A DNA stretch of 47,968 bases from a virus. The translations under genes were made by a program, and so were the position numbers. Where the stretch lies: positions 1 to 47,968 of the IMG/VR virus record IMGVR_UViG_3300027719_000028. The stretch is one strand, 5' to 3'. The notes under the pieces were generated by a model. It saw only the letters and a program-made list of their open reading frames with translations. It was not told the origin of the DNA and did no database searches. Positions 47,343 through 47,968 of the stretch are shown piece by piece; position 1 is the stretch's first letter; each line of letters begins with the position of its first letter.

Positions 47343-47968
47343 CGATGGGTTAAGCATACAAGAAGTTGAACACTATGTTGATGTAATTATTCCTAAACTT
47401 GAAACTGAACTTTCAAGAAAAGACTTAGGTGATACAGAGGTTGTTGATTTATACAACCTCTACGTTGACATATTGAAGCTTGTAGCACCCCATAACTTTC
47501 ATTGTTACAATAAGTATCTTGAACTGGATGATGACCACAACTCACCAAACAAGGCTTTCTATCATCATAGGAAGAATCACATGTGGGACATGTTTGAGTC
47601 ATTTAACAGGATGGAGATATATGATGACTATGACCTATTGCTGATATCCATGCCACCTCGTTGTGGTAAGACCACTACTGGAATACGATTTCTTTCTTGG
47701 ATAATCGGTAGACATCCAGAGAGTACAGAACTTGCAACATCATACTCAGACTCAATCACCACATCGTTCTATATTGGTGTAATGGAGATTGTAGAAGGTC
47801 AGAGATTTAAAGAGGTATTCCCAGATGCTCCATTGGTTAATCAAAATGCCAAGAGAGAAGAAATATGGCTCAAGATTAAAAAGAGATATCCTTCTATCAC
47901 CTTCGTTCCTATCGGTGGTTCTATGACTGGTCGATGTGAAGCTGGTAAGTATCTCTATTGTGATGACT
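47332..47968 (+). CDS. terL: Terminase large subunit, N-terminal part (continues at 8)
   Basis: Residues 1-212 of the packaging ATPase. Walker A is MPPRCGKTT at about 107-115. GAGGTGG lies 5 bases before the ATG, within the GIY-YIG gene. The frame passes the circle junction and ends at 1057, about 520 aa in all. Confidence 0.93.
   Translation, partial: MLNSDGLSIQEVEHYVDVIIPKLETELSRKDLGDTEVVDLYNLYVDILKLVAPHNFHCYNKYLELDDDHNSPNKAFYHHRKNHMWDMFESFNRMEIYDDYDLLLISMPPRCGKTTTGIRFLSWIIGRHPESTELATSYSDSITTSFYIGVMEIVEGQRFKEVFPDAPLVNQNAKREEIWLKIKKRYPSITFVPIGGSMTGRCEAGKYLYCDD
47843..47968. repeat. Terminal direct repeat, right copy
   Basis: Identical to bases 6-131. The correct reading through the join is the one present here. 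Confidence 0.9.

Overview
The window is one complete circular genome of a tailed phage, about 47.84 kb, opened inside the large terminase gene. Bases 6-131 are repeated exactly as 47843-47968, so the end joins the start in frame. The DNA is AT-rich, ribosome-binding sites are strong GGAGG types, and there are many near-consensus sigma-A promoters (TTGACA-N17-TATAAT). An anaerobic class III ribonucleotide reductase (nrdD/nrdG), a phi-LC3-type holin and a Zn amidase endolysin point to an anaerobic low-GC Gram-positive (Clostridia-like) host; this host call is an inference. A long tape measure, a tail-assembly frameshift and no contractile-sheath gene indicate a siphovirus. I see no integrase, excisionase or CI/Cro pair, so a virulent lifestyle is likely.

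Layout. (1) 47.3 kb through the junction to 17.9 kb is the late region on the + strand: terminase, portal, a fibre-like gene, a separately transcribed fibre-domain cassette, scaffold, capsid, connectors, two tandem tail-tube paralogues, the frameshifted tail chaperone, tape measure, distal tail, a tail-tip protein with a discoidin domain, baseplate/fibre proteins, endolysin and holin(s), closed by a terminator. (2) 17.94-18.39 kb is a non-coding, repeat-rich, origin-like region with a DnaA box. (3) 18.4-26.0 kb holds a sigma-like factor, an HNH endonuclease, an ERCC4 nuclease, a RecT-like annealing protein, a PD-(D/E)XK exonuclease, an HD hydrolase and an SSB-like protein. (4) 26.0-27.05 kb is a tRNA cluster (Asp, Phe, Cys, Thr, Lys, Gln, Trp, plus one defective tRNA-like element) with structured spacers. 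(5) 27.1-36.6 kb holds family B polymerase, primase-helicase, a ThyX-like protein, a MazF-like toxin, a glutaredoxin-like protein, NrdD/NrdG and dUTPase. (6) 36.7-42.3 kb holds a SprT-like metalloprotein, a DUF1599 fusion and many very small, often Cys-rich or membrane proteins, most with their own promoter. (7) 42.3-45.7 kb holds repeat-rich non-coding segments around the small terminase and a minus-strand operon of tiny genes. (8) 45.7-47.3 kb holds a phosphoesterase and a GIY-YIG endonuclease leading into the large terminase.

How it works together. The middle genes make a self-contained replication, recombination and dNTP supply package for anaerobic growth. Five homing-type endonuclease genes (four HNH, one GIY-YIG) are threaded between core genes with overlapping start/stop codons; one HNH gene carries an in-frame UGA. 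The least explained part is a set of non-coding loci (17.9-18.4, 42.3-42.6, 43.4-43.7 and 44.6-44.9 kb) sharing several short exact repeats, one of them shown in the loop of an 11-bp hairpin, next to a standalone copy of the primase C-terminal domain. This looks like a replication-origin or control system.
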